Origin: an uncultured Clostridia bacterium
GTDB lineage: Bacteria; Bacillota; Clostridia; TANB77; CAG-508
Assembly: GCA_948524275.1 (NCBI GenBank)
Contig: CAOSLI010000003.1
Location: 1 to 64,000, forward strand
Direction of reading: 5' to 3'
Length of the DNA: 64,000 nt
Part shown: positions 54,808-64,000 of the stretch, one piece after another
Layout of the letters: each line of letters begins with the position of its first letter
How positions within the stretch are numbered: position 1 is the first letter of the stretch
Notes under the pieces: model-generated
The model's database searches: none
What the model was told of the DNA's origin: nothing
What the model saw: the letters and a program-made list of their open reading frames with translations, nothing else
Translations under genes and position numbers: made by a program

Positions 54808-55926
54808 ATGGTTACATACGAATTATTACATACAGATAAATATACAGGAGCAAGGAGAGGAGTTATTCATACTCCTCATGGAGATATCCAGACTCCTATA
54901 TTTATGCCAGTAGGTACACAAGCTACTGTAAAATCAATGACAGTTGAAGAATTAAAAGAAAATGGTGCACAGATAATTTTATCAAATACATATCATTTGT
55001 ATCTAAGACCTGGTAGTAAGCTTGTAAAAAAGGCAGGTGGACTTCATAACTTTATGAGATGGGACAAGCCAATACTTACTGATTGCGGTGGTTTTCAAGT
55101 ATTTTCATTGAGTGATTTAAGAACAATTTCAGAAGATGGTGTAGAATTTAAATCACATTTAGATGGAAGTAAACACTTCTTTTCACCAGAAAATGTAATG
55201 GAAACACAAGAAGATCTAGGTGCAGATATAATAATGTCATTTGATGAATGTTGTCCATATCCATCAACATATGAATACACAAAAAACTCCATGGAAAGAA
55301 CAACAAGATGGGCTAAAAGATGTCAAGAAGCTCACAAGACAGACCAAGCATTATTTGGAATAATTCAAGGTGGATTTTATGAAGATTTAAGAAGAAAATC
55401 TGTAGAAGATTTAGTAGCACTTGATTTTCCTGGATATGCAATAGGTGGAATAAGTGTTGGTGAACCAAAGGAAGAATTTATAAAATTACTTAAGTACACA
55501 GCGCCACTATTACCAGAAAACAAGCCAAGATACCTTATGGGAGTGGGCTCTCCTGACTATTTATTAGAAGCAGCTTTAGCTGGAATAGATATGTGCGATT
55601 GTGTACTACCAACTAGAATTGCAAGAAATGGAACAGCAATGACATCACATGGAAAGATAGTTGTAAGAAATGCTTGCTTCGCAGAAGATTTTTCTCCATT
55701 AGATCCAGAATGTGACTGTTATACATGCAAAAATTATACTAGAGCATATATTAGGCATTTAATAAAATGTAATGAGATTTTGGGAGTAAGATTATTGTCA
55801 ATTCATAACATAAAGTTCTTGACTAATTTGATGGAAAGAGTTAGAATTGAAATTGAAAATGATAACTTATTAAATTTTACAAAAGAATTTTATAAAAAAT
55901 ATGGTTATACAAATGAGGAGGGGTAA
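54808..55926 (+). CDS. tgt: Queuine tRNA-ribosyltransferase
   Basis: A 372-residue Tgt: HTPHGDIQTPIFMPVGTQA, LTDCGGFQVFSLSDL (catalytic Asp), FGIIQGGFYEDLR and the zinc site CDCYTCKNYTRAYIRHL. It puts preQ1 into tRNAs with GUN anticodons such as tRNA-His, present in this window. Works before QueA. Confidence 0.96.
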   Translation: MVTYELLHTDKYTGARRGVIHTPHGDIQTPIFMPVGTQATVKSMTVEELKENGAQIILSNTYHLYLRPGSKLVKKAGGLHNFMRWDKPILTDCGGFQVFSLSDLRTISEDGVEFKSHLDGSKHFFSPENVMETQEDLGADIIMSFDECCPYPSTYEYTKNSMERTTRWAKRCQEAHKTDQALFGIIQGGFYEDLRRKSVEDLVALDFPGYAIGGISVGEPKEEFIKLLKYTAPLLPENKPRYLMGVGSPDYLLEAALAGIDMCDCVLPTRIARNGTAMTSHGKIVVRNACFAEDFSPLDPECDCYTCKNYTRAYIRHLIKCNEILGVRLLSIHNIKFLTNLMERVRIEIENDNLLNFTKEFYKKYGYTNEEG

Positions 55927-55927
55927 A

Positions 55928-57457
55928 ATGGATTTGATGGAACAAAATCCAATGCAAGAAAAGAAAACTGTAAAGGTTAAGCTATGGCTAATTATTGTAG
56001 TAGTACTTATAATATTATTAATAATTGCAGCATTATTTATTTGGTTATATAGCCAAAAGCTTATTAATGATAGCTTTAAGGTAAAAATTGATGGTATATC
56101 TAACCAAAGAGCAAGCGAACAGAATAGTCTATTTTTAATACAAAATAATAAAGTTTATACATCAATAAGTGGTATTTGTCCATATATAGGATATATGTAT
56201 TATCCAGGTGGATATAAGCAATATTCAGAAGATAGGACTAAATGTTATGTAACAAACCAAAAAGAAATAGTAACATTTTCATCGGGGTTAAATGAAATAG
56301 TTAAATACCCAATTGGAGATGTCAATTCTGAACCACAGAGTTTTACAATAGATGAAGCGGCTATAATAAGAGGTGATAATTTATATGTAAGTGAAGATGG
56401 TTTGCAAAAAGCATTTAATGTTAGGATTAATTACATTTCAGAAACTAACAGTGTAGAAATAGCTACGCTTCCTAATATAGTAAATTATTATGAAACAAAC
56501 ATAAAGGGAATATGCTTAGAAAAGTCAGGATTTGAAGATTTTATTAAATTTAATAATGAAAAAGCATTACTTAAAAATTTAGCAATAGTAAGAGATGAAA
56601 AAACTAAACTATATGGTGTATCATCAATAAATAATGGAGGATTAACTCCAATAATTACAGCTAGATACAAAAAAATACAATACTTAGAAGGTTCTGGAGA
56701 CTTTATAGTTACTTCAGAAGAAGGCAAAGTTGGAATAATAGCAAGTGATGGTATTACTAAAGTTAAACCAGACTTTGATCAAATACAAGAAATAGATAAA
56801 AATATAGGACTATATTTAGTAACTAATGGTGGAAATCAAGGAGTAATTAACAGAAATGGAAAAGTTATTGTACCACAAGATTATGACCGAATAGGATTAA
56901 TACCAAATAGTTATGATGATAAAAATGTTACTAATAGATATTTATTGTATGGAAGTTGCATACCTGTGCAATTAAACAATAAGTGGGGATTTATAGACAT
57001 AGACGGTAATAGAGTTATTCCAGTAGAATACGATAAAGTTGGATGCCAAGAAGTTGGTGCAACGGGTATAAGAAATACAAATGGAATTGTTTTAATTCCA
57101 GATATAAATGGTATTGTATTAGAGAAAGATTATGTGCAAGGTAGAAATACTGTAAAAAAATATGGAATAATTGACGTTAAAGGTGAAGCAATTACAGATT
57201 TTATATTAGATTCAGCATATATGACAACTGTAAACAATGAAAATAACTATTATGTTACATTACAAGATCAAACAATTGATATAGTTGATTATTATAAAAA
57301 AGCAACATTAGGAAATAATGGACAAAATGAAACCAATAATGATCAAAATACAATTCAAAACAATGTTCAAAATAATATTACAGATCAAAGTGAAAATGTA
57401 GTACAAAACACTACAACAGATGATGAACAGCAATCACAAGATCCAGCTCAAGAGTAG
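55928..57457 (+). CDS. Membrane-anchored WG-repeat protein
   Basis: A 509-residue protein with one N-terminal helix (about 17-39), a middle domain and several WG-type repeats (KLYGVSSINNGGLTPIITARY, NKWGFIDIDGNRVIPVEYDK, KYGIIDVKGEAI), then an Asn/Gln/Thr-rich tail. WG repeats occur on surface proteins; the function is unknown. ATG 55928 is chosen because AGGAGGGG lies before it inside the end of tgt. Confidence 0.78.
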   Translation: MDLMEQNPMQEKKTVKVKLWLIIVVVLIILLIIAALFIWLYSQKLINDSFKVKIDGISNQRASEQNSLFLIQNNKVYTSISGICPYIGYMYYPGGYKQYSEDRTKCYVTNQKEIVTFSSGLNEIVKYPIGDVNSEPQSFTIDEAAIIRGDNLYVSEDGLQKAFNVRINYISETNSVEIATLPNIVNYYETNIKGICLEKSGFEDFIKFNNEKALLKNLAIVRDEKTKLYGVSSINNGGLTPIITARYKKIQYLEGSGDFIVTSEEGKVGIIASDGITKVKPDFDQIQEIDKNIGLYLVTNGGNQGVINRNGKVIVPQDYDRIGLIPNSYDDKNVTNRYLLYGSCIPVQLNNKWGFIDIDGNRVIPVEYDKVGCQEVGATGIRNTNGIVLIPDINGIVLEKDYVQGRNTVKKYGIIDVKGEAITDFILDSAYMTTVNNENNYYVTLQDQTIDIVDYYKKATLGNNGQNETNNDQNTIQNNVQNNITDQSENVVQNTTTDDEQQSQDPAQE

Positions 57458-57465
57458 TAATAAAA

Positions 57466-57514
57466 CATTTATATTCCACATATAATTTCAAAAAAGAAAG
57501 GTGGAATATAAATG
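57466..57514 (+). promoter_or_regulatory. Perfect inverted repeat covering a ribosome site and start codon
   Basis: CATTTATATTCCAC (57466-57479) and GTGGAATATAAATG (57501-57514) are exact 14-base inverted copies; the right arm includes the ATG of the next gene and half of its AAAGGTGG site. Confidence 0.6.
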
Positions 57515-57916
57515 GAAAATGTAAAAAAGTTAGAGGATAATTCTCAAAAAAACAATTTACTAAAGATAGCTAAAGGGAGTATTGTTTCAATAATAATTAC
57601 TCTAGTGGCGTTACTTATTACATCAATTATACTTACATATACAAATGTCCCTGAATCGACAATACCATGGATTATAATAACAATATCAGCTGTAAGCATT
57701 TTAATTGGAAGCATACTGAGTTCATTATATATCAAGAAAAATGGACTACTAAATGGAGGACTAGTTGGTGCAATTTATATGATTACATTATATTTATTAT
57801 CAAGCATTATGGTAACAGGCTTTGAAATTAATACTAGAACGATAATAATGTTTGTTTCAGCAATAATTGCAGGTATAATCGGAGGGATAATTGGTGTGAA
57901 TATGCATAAAAACTAA
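57512..57916 (+). CDS. TIGR04086-type four-helix membrane protein
   Basis: A 134-residue protein with four helices (about 20-42, 50-70, 78-98, 105-130) and small-residue-rich last helix (AIIAGIIGGIIGVNM). In Clostridia this family lies beside secDF and yajC-like genes, as here. Function unknown. Confidence 0.72.
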   Translation: MENVKKLEDNSQKNNLLKIAKGSIVSIIITLVALLITSIILTYTNVPESTIPWIIITISAVSILIGSILSSLYIKKNGLLNGGLVGAIYMITLYLLSSIMVTGFEINTRTIIMFVSAIIAGIIGGIIGVNMHKN

Positions 57917-57946
57917 AATATTTTTACAATAAATGTAGGAGGAAAA

Positions 57947-59308
57947 ATGAAAACACAAAGAAAATTAAACATACTTTTAATTATACTAATTATTTTATTA
58001 TTATCACTAATATCATTTGTAGGAATTTACCATCAAGATAAAAGTGAAATACTTAATTGGATGCCAAATTATACTTTAGGAACAGATATAAGTGGTTCTA
58101 GATTAGTAATATTGGAATTAAAACAAGATGATAATGAGTCAGGTGAAGAAGATAAAACAGAAGAAGTAACTGAAACGAAAGAAGAAAAGATAGGCAGTAC
58201 AAGTGAATATAAAAAGTGTGCTGATATAATTACAAAAAGATTAAAGGCATTAAAAGTATCAAATTATCAAATATCATTAGATGAAAACACAGGAAAGATA
58301 GAAATTACTATTCCAGAAGATAATAGAACTGATACAATATTATCAGATATTACACAGAAGGGTAACTTCCAAATAGTTGATAGTATAACAGGTGAAGTAC
58401 TATTATCTAATAAAGATGTAAAGAGTACAAGTATTGGCAAGTCAGAATCTACATATTATACTTCAATTTATATGAAAGTAAATTTCAACAATCATGGATC
58501 TAAGGCTTTTAAAGACATTACAGTTAATTATCGAAATCAGATTGTAGAAGGTGAAACTAATGATACTACAGAAACTAATACAGCAGAAGATTCATCATCA
58601 GAAGAGTCAAGTCAAGTTAAAACTAAGCAAGTCAATATAAAGATAGATGATAGTACATTATTAACAACACATTTTACAGAAATAATAGATAATGGTGTAA
58701 TGCAATTAACAATGGGATCTTCACAAGATAGTGAAGAATTACAAAGTTTAATGAATGCAGGTGCTAATGTAGCTGCAATAGTTCAAAATGAAGCTATGCC
58801 ACTACAATATACAGTAACAGGAAATATGTATGTAGAATCAAATACATCTATAGATAGTATAAAAACTATAATATATATTGAAATAATTATTGCAGTATTA
58901 ATTTTGTTATACATGATAATTAAATATAAAGGAAATGGCTTATTACATTCAATACTTTCTATTGGTTACATAGCAATTTTACTAATTATGATTAGATTAA
59001 CTAATGTTGTTTTATCTATAGAAGGAATATTGGGAATAGAATTAGCATTCTTAATGAACATACTATTTAGTTTCCAAATATTAAGGAGACTAAAAGATTT
59101 GAACAAAAAAGATAGTGTTGCAATGTTTGATAAGATAATTAAGAAATATAGTATTGTAACAATGCCAATAGCAATAGTTGCAATTGTATGTACATTTGTA
59201 AATGTAGAAGTACTTTATAGCTTTGGAATGGTAATGTTCTGGGCAATAGTAATTAGTCTACTATATAATTTAATATTTACAAATATCTTAGTAAGAAATA
59301 AAGAATAA
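57947..59308 (+). CDS. secD: SecD-like protein, divergent
   Basis: A 453-residue protein: first helix (8-27), LGTDISGSRLVILEL where SecD has a GLDLxGG motif, P1-like domain with a 35-residue Glu/Lys/Thr insertion, and five C-terminal helices from about 300. The helix motif that in SecD carries the conserved Asp (AVDANVLIFER) here reads ELAFLMNILFSFQIL. That residue takes part in proton-driven export, so the mechanism may differ. Position before a SecF-like gene supports the name. Confidence 0.75.
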   Translation: MKTQRKLNILLIILIILLLSLISFVGIYHQDKSEILNWMPNYTLGTDISGSRLVILELKQDDNESGEEDKTEEVTETKEEKIGSTSEYKKCADIITKRLKALKVSNYQISLDENTGKIEITIPEDNRTDTILSDITQKGNFQIVDSITGEVLLSNKDVKSTSIGKSESTYYTSIYMKVNFNNHGSKAFKDITVNYRNQIVEGETNDTTETNTAEDSSSEESSQVKTKQVNIKIDDSTLLTTHFTEIIDNGVMQLTMGSSQDSEELQSLMNAGANVAAIVQNEAMPLQYTVTGNMYVESNTSIDSIKTIIYIEIIIAVLILLYMIIKYKGNGLLHSILSIGYIAILLIMIRLTNVVLSIEGILGIELAFLMNILFSFQILRRLKDLNKKDSVAMFDKIIKKYSIVTMPIAIVAIVCTFVNVEVLYSFGMVMFWAIVISLLYNLIFTNILVRNKE

Positions 59309-59324
59309 AGGAAAGCGAGAAAAT

Positions 59325-59933
59325 ATGAAAAAAAGAGTATTATACATTGTATTAGCAGTAGTATTTATTATATCTATAATATTAACTTTCACAATTGGTT
59401 TAAGAGTAGATTTAGGCTATGCAGAAGGTCATGAAATAGCTCTAGTAATGGGTAAAGAAGTACAAGTAAGTGACATTAAAAAGATAACGAATGAAATTTG
59501 GAAAAATTCAGAAGTACAGAAAGTTGAATACTGGAATGATAGTATTTTAATCAAAGCTAGAGAGATGAAAAATGAAGACCTAGAAACGTTATGTTCAAAA
59601 CTTAATGAAAAGTATGGCACAGAATTTAAGCTAGAAGATATGTCGGTAAAACACACATCTAATATTAAATTAAGAAATGTATTATTACCATATATTATTC
59701 CAGTAGGACTAGCAACAATATTAGTAGGTATGTTTTATGGTGTAAGACATAAGAGTGCTAAAAAAATGCTTGATTTATTTAAATACATTGTAATTGTAGA
59801 GGGATTATTATACAGTATTTATGCTATACTAAGAGTTCCAGTAAGTAGTTTTACAATGCCAATAGCTATGATTTTATATACATCAGTTATATTGATATAC
59901 ACAGCTAAGTTAGAATTTGAAGAAAGTAAATAA
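59325..59933 (+). CDS. secF: SecF-like protein, short and divergent
   Basis: A 202-residue protein with an N-terminal helix, GLRVDLGYAEGHEIAL in place of the GTDFTGG-type motif, a small periplasmic domain and about four helices. SecF is normally about 300 residues with six helices. Gene order and the first domain support SecF, but it has lost much of the membrane domain. Confidence 0.65.
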   Translation: MKKRVLYIVLAVVFIISIILTFTIGLRVDLGYAEGHEIALVMGKEVQVSDIKKITNEIWKNSEVQKVEYWNDSILIKAREMKNEDLETLCSKLNEKYGTEFKLEDMSVKHTSNIKLRNVLLPYIIPVGLATILVGMFYGVRHKSAKKMLDLFKYIVIVEGLLYSIYAILRVPVSSFTMPIAMILYTSVILIYTAKLEFEESK

Positions 59934-59938
59934 TAAGA

Positions 59939-59988
59939 AAAGAGAGTAGATACCTATATTACAATTATAAAAAGGGTACTACTCTTTA
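59939..59988 (+). terminator. Terminator after secF
   Basis: AAGAGAGTAGATACC and GGGTACTACTCTTT pairing with a T-rich end. Confidence 0.7.
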
Positions 59989-60161
59989 TTTATGCTATAC
60001 AATATAAATAAAGACGTTTAAGTAAAATTAATATAGAAGTTTAGATTTTTTTATATCCCAGTTGTAAAATTTCCATTATTATGATAATATTATTATACTA
60101 ATATCTATGTGTGCTTAAGAAAAAATAGCAGACATAAAGCACAAGAGGAAAGGAACATAAA

Positions 60162-61976
60162 ATGAAAGACAAAAGTCTAATTAGAAATTTTAGTATAATT
60201 GCACATATAGACCATGGTAAGTCTACATTAGCAGATAGACTTATTGAAATGACAGGAGCACTGTCTAAAAGAGAGATGACAGAGCAAGTGCTTGATAATA
60301 TGGACATAGAAAAAGAAAGAGGAATAACAATAAAATCTCAGGCTGTTAGAATGAAATACAAAGCTAAGGACGGAAAAACATATGAACTTAACCTAATAGA
60401 TACGCCAGGACATGTAGATTTTAACTATGAAGTATCAAGAAGTTTAGCAGCATGTGAAGGAGCAATTTTAGTAGTTGATTCAACACAGGGAGTAGAGGCT
60501 CAGACTTTAGCAAATGTGTATTTAGCATTAGATAATAATTTAGAGATTTTGCCTGTAATAAATAAAGTTGATTTGCCAAGTGCAAGACCAGATGAAGTAA
60601 AAGAAGAAATAGAGAGTATAATTGGTATACCTGCTAATAACAGCCCTTGTATATCAGCGAAGACTGGACTAAATGTTGATGAAGTATTAGAAAGAATAGT
60701 AACAGATATTCCAGCTCCAACAGGTAATGAAAATAAACAATTGCAAGCACTTATATTTGACTCAATTTATAATGATTATAAGGGGGCACTCGCATATGTT
60801 AAAATAAAAGATGGGACTGTAAAAGTTGGTGATGAGATAAAATTAATGTCAACAGGAGCACATTTTACAGTAACTGAAGTTGGATATTTTGAACCAGGGA
60901 GATTAGAGCCAGCATCAAGTCTGTCTGCAGGAGAAGTAGGATATATTGCAGCAAGTATAAAGAGTCTTCAAGAAATTAGAGTAGGTGATACAATAACTAA
61001 CAATGAAAGTCCAGCACAAGAGCCACTTCCAGGATATAAAAAAGTAACACCAATGGTATACTGTGGGTTATATCCAATGGATGGAGCAGATTATGAAAAT
61101 TTAAAAATAGCATTAGAAAAATTACAATTAAATGATGCAGCCTTAGAGTTTGAGCCGGAAACATCAAGTGCGTTAGGTTCAGGATTTAGATGTGGATTTT
61201 TAGGACTTTTGCATTTAGAAATAATAGAAGAAAGGTTAGATAGAGAATTTGATTTAGGGTTAATCACAACTGCACCATCAGTTATATATAAAATATATAA
61301 AACAGATGGTACAATGGAGAATCTATATAATCCATCTGATTTACCAAAAGCAGATAAAATTAGTTATATGGAAGAACCATATGTGGATAGCAGTATTATG
61401 GTACCAAAAGAGTATGTTGGAAATGTAATGGAACTATGTCAGCAAAGACGTGGTATCTACATAGATATGCAGTATTTAGATGAATCAAGAGTAACTCTAA
61501 AATATGAGCTACCATTAAATGAAATAATCTATGATTTTTTTGATAGTTTAAAGTCAAAAACAAAAGGCTATGCTTCGCTTGATTACTATGTAAAAGAGTA
61601 TAAGCAGTCAGAATTAGTTAGACTAGATATATATGTAAATAATGAACCAGTGGATGCTCTTTCATTTATAGTACATAAATCAAATGCATATAGCAGAGGA
61701 AGAAGCTTGGTAGAAAGACTAAAACAAGAGCTACCAAGACAATTATTTGCAATACCACTTCAAGCAGTAGTTGGAGGAACAGTAATTGCAAGGGAAACTA
61801 TTTCAGCACTAAGAAAAGATGTACTTGCTAAATGTTATGGTGGAGATATAACTAGAAAGAAAAAGCTATTAGAAAAGCAAAAAAGAGGAAAGAAGAGAAT
61901 GAGACAGTTTGGTAATGTTGAGATACCACAAGAAGCATTCTTAAATGTACTAAAAGCTGATACAGAGGGAAAATAA
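60162..61976 (+). CDS. lepA: Elongation factor 4 (LepA)
   Basis: A 604-residue GTPase: AHIDHGKSTLADRLIE, DTPGHVDFNYEVSRSLAACE, NKVDLPSARPD, and the LepA-specific C-terminal domain (KDVLAKCYGGDITRKKKLLE, FLNVLKADT). It acts on stalled or mistranslocated ribosomes, which may matter in a cell with frequent frameshift sites, but that is speculation. Confidence 0.97.
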   Translation: MKDKSLIRNFSIIAHIDHGKSTLADRLIEMTGALSKREMTEQVLDNMDIEKERGITIKSQAVRMKYKAKDGKTYELNLIDTPGHVDFNYEVSRSLAACEGAILVVDSTQGVEAQTLANVYLALDNNLEILPVINKVDLPSARPDEVKEEIESIIGIPANNSPCISAKTGLNVDEVLERIVTDIPAPTGNENKQLQALIFDSIYNDYKGALAYVKIKDGTVKVGDEIKLMSTGAHFTVTEVGYFEPGRLEPASSLSAGEVGYIAASIKSLQEIRVGDTITNNESPAQEPLPGYKKVTPMVYCGLYPMDGADYENLKIALEKLQLNDAALEFEPETSSALGSGFRCGFLGLLHLEIIEERLDREFDLGLITTAPSVIYKIYKTDGTMENLYNPSDLPKADKISYMEEPYVDSSIMVPKEYVGNVMELCQQRRGIYIDMQYLDESRVTLKYELPLNEIIYDFFDSLKSKTKGYASLDYYVKEYKQSELVRLDIYVNNEPVDALSFIVHKSNAYSRGRSLVERLKQELPRQLFAIPLQAVVGGTVIARETISALRKDVLAKCYGGDITRKKKLLEKQKRGKKRMRQFGNVEIPQEAFLNVLKADTEGK

Positions 61977-61977
61977 A

Positions 61978-62733
61978 ATGAATAATGAAAATGCAAGAAA
62001 GATTTTAAAAGAATATATAGATAAATATGATATGAGCAATCCTAGAATTGCACTTAAGGCATCACATATCTTTAGAGTTGCTGATGCAGCAAAGGAAATT
62101 GCAAAAGAACTAAACTTAACAGAGGAACAAATATGGCTTGCTGAGTTAATAGGACTTTTACATGATATAGGCAGATTTGAGCAATTAAGAATTTATGATA
62201 CATTTAATGATAAGGAATCTGTCAATCATGCAAAACTGGGAATAGAGATATTACAAAAGGATAATTTGATTTCAAAATTCTGTCCGAATGAAAAATATCA
62301 TGATATAATTATTAAGGCGATAGATAATCATAATAAATTTAAAATTGATGAAGATTTAACAGATGAAGAAATTTTGCAATCAAAAATAATAAGGGATAGC
62401 GATAAAGTTGATATTATCAATCTATTAAGATTTGAAACTTTTGACACTTTATTTAAGAAAAATAATATAATTGATGAGCCAATCTCTAAGGAAGTTTCAG
62501 ATGCATTTTTAAGTGGAAAGCAAGTAGATAGAAGTTTGCAAGTAACTAATATGGATAGTTGGCTCGGAAATATTGGATACATATTTGATATAAATTTTGT
62601 ACCAAGTTTTAAAATTATTAGAGATAAAAATTATGTAAATGAATTGATTGACAGAACCCCAACAGAACAAATGGAAAAGGCAAGAGTATTCATAAATCAA
62701 TTTATAAAAAATAAATCTGAACAAAGAGATTAA
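61978..62733 (+). CDS. HD-domain metal-dependent phosphohydrolase
   Basis: A 251-residue HD protein: SHIFRVADAAKEIAKEL, GLLHDIGRFEQLRIY and KIIRDSDKVDIINLL. The HD residues bind metal. Native codon use, coupled to lepA with a single base between. Substrate unknown. Confidence 0.85.
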   Translation: MNNENARKILKEYIDKYDMSNPRIALKASHIFRVADAAKEIAKELNLTEEQIWLAELIGLLHDIGRFEQLRIYDTFNDKESVNHAKLGIEILQKDNLISKFCPNEKYHDIIIKAIDNHNKFKIDEDLTDEEILQSKIIRDSDKVDIINLLRFETFDTLFKKNNIIDEPISKEVSDAFLSGKQVDRSLQVTNMDSWLGNIGYIFDINFVPSFKIIRDKNYVNELIDRTPTEQMEKARVFINQFIKNKSEQRD

Positions 62734-62742
62734 ATTATTAAT

Positions 62743-62800
62743 AAGGACTGTCCCCAATGGACCACATTCAACCAAAAAGGACCGTCCCTCTTGGTTGAAA
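62743..62800 (+). repeat. CAACCAA...TTGGTTG element before rlmB
   Basis: GGACTGTCCCCAATGG followed by a 34-base copy (62767-62800) identical to the right-hand copy before pheT. It ends at the ribosome-binding site of rlmB. Confidence 0.85.
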
Positions 62801-62810
62801 GGAATGACAA

Positions 62811-63554
62811 ATGGAAGATAAAGAAGAACAAATTGAGGGTAGAAATAGTGTAATAGAGTTATTAAAGTCAGGAAAAGATATAAACAAATTATTTGTTCAA
62901 AAAGGTAATAGACAAGGGTCAATAAATGAAATAATAAAAATGGCAAAAGAGAAAAAGGTTGTTATTTCAGAAGTAGATAAAAATAAGTTAGACCAAATGT
63001 CTATGACTAATAACCATCAAGGGATTATTGCTACAGTTCCGCCATTTGAATACTGTGATGTAGATGATATCATATCATATGCAAAAGAGAAAAGAGAGAA
63101 ACCATTTATACTTATATTAGATGGAATAGAAGATGAGCACAATCTTGGTTCAATAATAAGGACAGCAGAATGTACAGGTGTTCATGGTATTATCATTCCA
63201 AAAAGAAGATCGGCTTTGGTAAATAGTACAGCTAATAAGACATCAGCAGGTGCAGTGCAATATATGAATATTGCAAGAGTAAGTAATTTAAATGACACAA
63301 TAAAATATTTAAAAGATAATGATATATGGATATATGGAACTGATATGGATGCAAAAACTTTTTACAATCAAGAAAAATATGACACAGGAACAGCTATAGT
63401 AATTGGAAGTGAAGGATTTGGAATGTCTAGATTAGTAAAAGAAAATTGTGACTTCTTAATAAAAATTCCAATGAAAGGAAAGATAAGTTCACTTAATGCA
63501 TCAGTATCAGCTGGGATTGTAATGTATGAAGTATTAAATCAAAGATCAAATTAA
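62811..63554 (+). CDS. rlmB: 23S rRNA 2'-O-methyltransferase RlmB (SpoU family)
   Basis: A 247-residue SpoU methyltransferase: N-terminal substrate-binding domain (EGRNSVIELLKSGKDINKLF) and the knot with LDGIEDEHNLGSIIRTAE, VIGSEGFGMSRLV and IPMKGKISSLNASVSAG. It methylates G2251-type positions of 23S rRNA. Confidence 0.93.
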   Translation: MEDKEEQIEGRNSVIELLKSGKDINKLFVQKGNRQGSINEIIKMAKEKKVVISEVDKNKLDQMSMTNNHQGIIATVPPFEYCDVDDIISYAKEKREKPFILILDGIEDEHNLGSIIRTAECTGVHGIIIPKRRSALVNSTANKTSAGAVQYMNIARVSNLNDTIKYLKDNDIWIYGTDMDAKTFYNQEKYDTGTAIVIGSEGFGMSRLVKENCDFLIKIPMKGKISSLNASVSAGIVMYEVLNQRSN

Positions 63555-63618
63555 AAATTTGATTGCTAGATGAATTTCAAATATGATAAAATCTAAATGA
63601 ACAAAAGAAGGAGAGAAA

Positions 63619-64000
63619 ATGAAGCCTAAAAGTAAAGTTAAGATAATTGTTATAATGATATCAATTCTGATTATAGTGGTGACGATTTTGATATTGTTCT
63701 TTTTTACAGATATATTTAGAACTAAAAAAAGTGCATTTAATAGATATTTTAAAGCTACTGCAAAGTCATTACAAATATTAGACGAAAAAGGTAATGATGA
63801 TTACTACAATATGAAGAAAATTATGCCTTATATTACAAATGCTGAAGTAATAATAACATCATCAAATAATGTTGCAGATAGTAGCATAATGGACAAAATT
63901 AAGATAAACGTAAATGGAAAAACTAATTATAAAAATGATAGTTCAAATTATGAGATTAGTATTAAAAGTCAAAATCAAGAACTTGCTTTTATTTCATTTA
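63619..64000 (+). CDS. N-terminal part of a membrane-anchored protein, cut by the window end
   Basis: The frame opens at ATG 63619 after AAGGAGAG and stays open to the last base. The first 30 residues hold a basic start and one helix (IIVIMISILIIVVTILILFF); the rest is Asn/Lys/Ile-rich and extracellular in type. No family recognised. Confidence 0.65.
   Translation, partial: MKPKSKVKIIVIMISILIIVVTILILFFFTDIFRTKKSAFNRYFKATAKSLQILDEKGNDDYYNMKKIMPYITNAEVIITSSNNVADSSIMDKIKINVNGKTNYKNDSSNYEISIKSQNQELAFISF

Overview
This is one contiguous stretch of a very AT-rich (about 30% GC by eye), single-membrane, probably spore-forming Clostridia genome. The evidence is the sporulation gene yunB next to a SPOCS/LysM spore protein, SepF and DivIVA, a tRNA-Phe T-box, ribosomal leaders, MntP, a sortase, arginine written almost only as AGA, and Shine-Dalgarno sites of the AGGAGG type. 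UGA works as a stop (for example at the end of recN). The closest named organism cannot be fixed from sequence alone; an uncultured gut lineage is an inference.

The most important observation is that nine conserved chromosomal genes are split in the same way: yunB, infC, pilM-pilN, pilB, a ROK kinase, mtaB, an HlyD-like gene, rsmD and rdgB. In every one the reading frame is broken exactly at an in-frame CGG codon, and the family's sequence resumes if the C is skipped (NNN C GGA, or C GGT in mtaB), which puts a glycine where a glycine is expected. Reading every CGG in the window by eye, I found no native gene in which an in-frame CGG is read through as an ordinary codon. The spliced products have normal family lengths, and infC is essential in bacteria. 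The simplest reading is that CGG is no longer a normal arginine codon here and triggers efficient +1 frameshifting, so that CGGN acts as a four-base glycine codon. Only two genes, a PhoH-like gene and an HD-domain gene with foreign-looking codon use, contain in-frame CGG in an unbroken frame (two each).

Layout. 1-2.9 kb: the end of an unrelated gene, the SPOCS/LysM gene and yunB. 2.9-5.4 kb: infC-rpmI-rplT on the minus strand with a leader and promoter, diverging from rplM-rpsI with its own leader. 5.4-15.8 kb: a TPR protein, then a complete type IV pilus locus (pilM-pilN fusion, pilO-like, pilP-like, pilin, prepilin peptidase, two minor pilins, pilB, pilT, pilC). 15.9-25.4 kb: ROK kinase, small membrane proteins, scpB, a short proS, uppP, mntP, T-box-controlled pheS and pheT. 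25.6-29.4 kb: a HigBA-like toxin-antitoxin pair, split transketolase and galE. 29.6-33.4 kb: the two foreign-looking genes around a site-2 protease. 33.5-41.3 kb: RNA m5C methyltransferase, recN, mtaB, hemolysin III, a short alaS, sortase, tRNA-His and tRNA-Gln. 41.4-52.4 kb: small Cys-rich proteins, mutL, miaA, HlyD-like, sepF, divIVA, rsmD, a coiled-coil protein and ileS. 52.4-64 kb: two copies of a type I toxin/antisense locus (one degraded) flanking queA, then rdgB, tgt, a WG-repeat protein, divergent secD/secF, lepA, an HD hydrolase, rlmB and a cut gene.

Two families of short dispersed repeats lie directly upstream of several genes: a CAACCAA...TTGGTTG palindrome (six sites) and a GCGAAGCGAG-type element that supplies the ribosome-binding site (three sites). 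There is no CRISPR array, rRNA or insertion sequence in the window.
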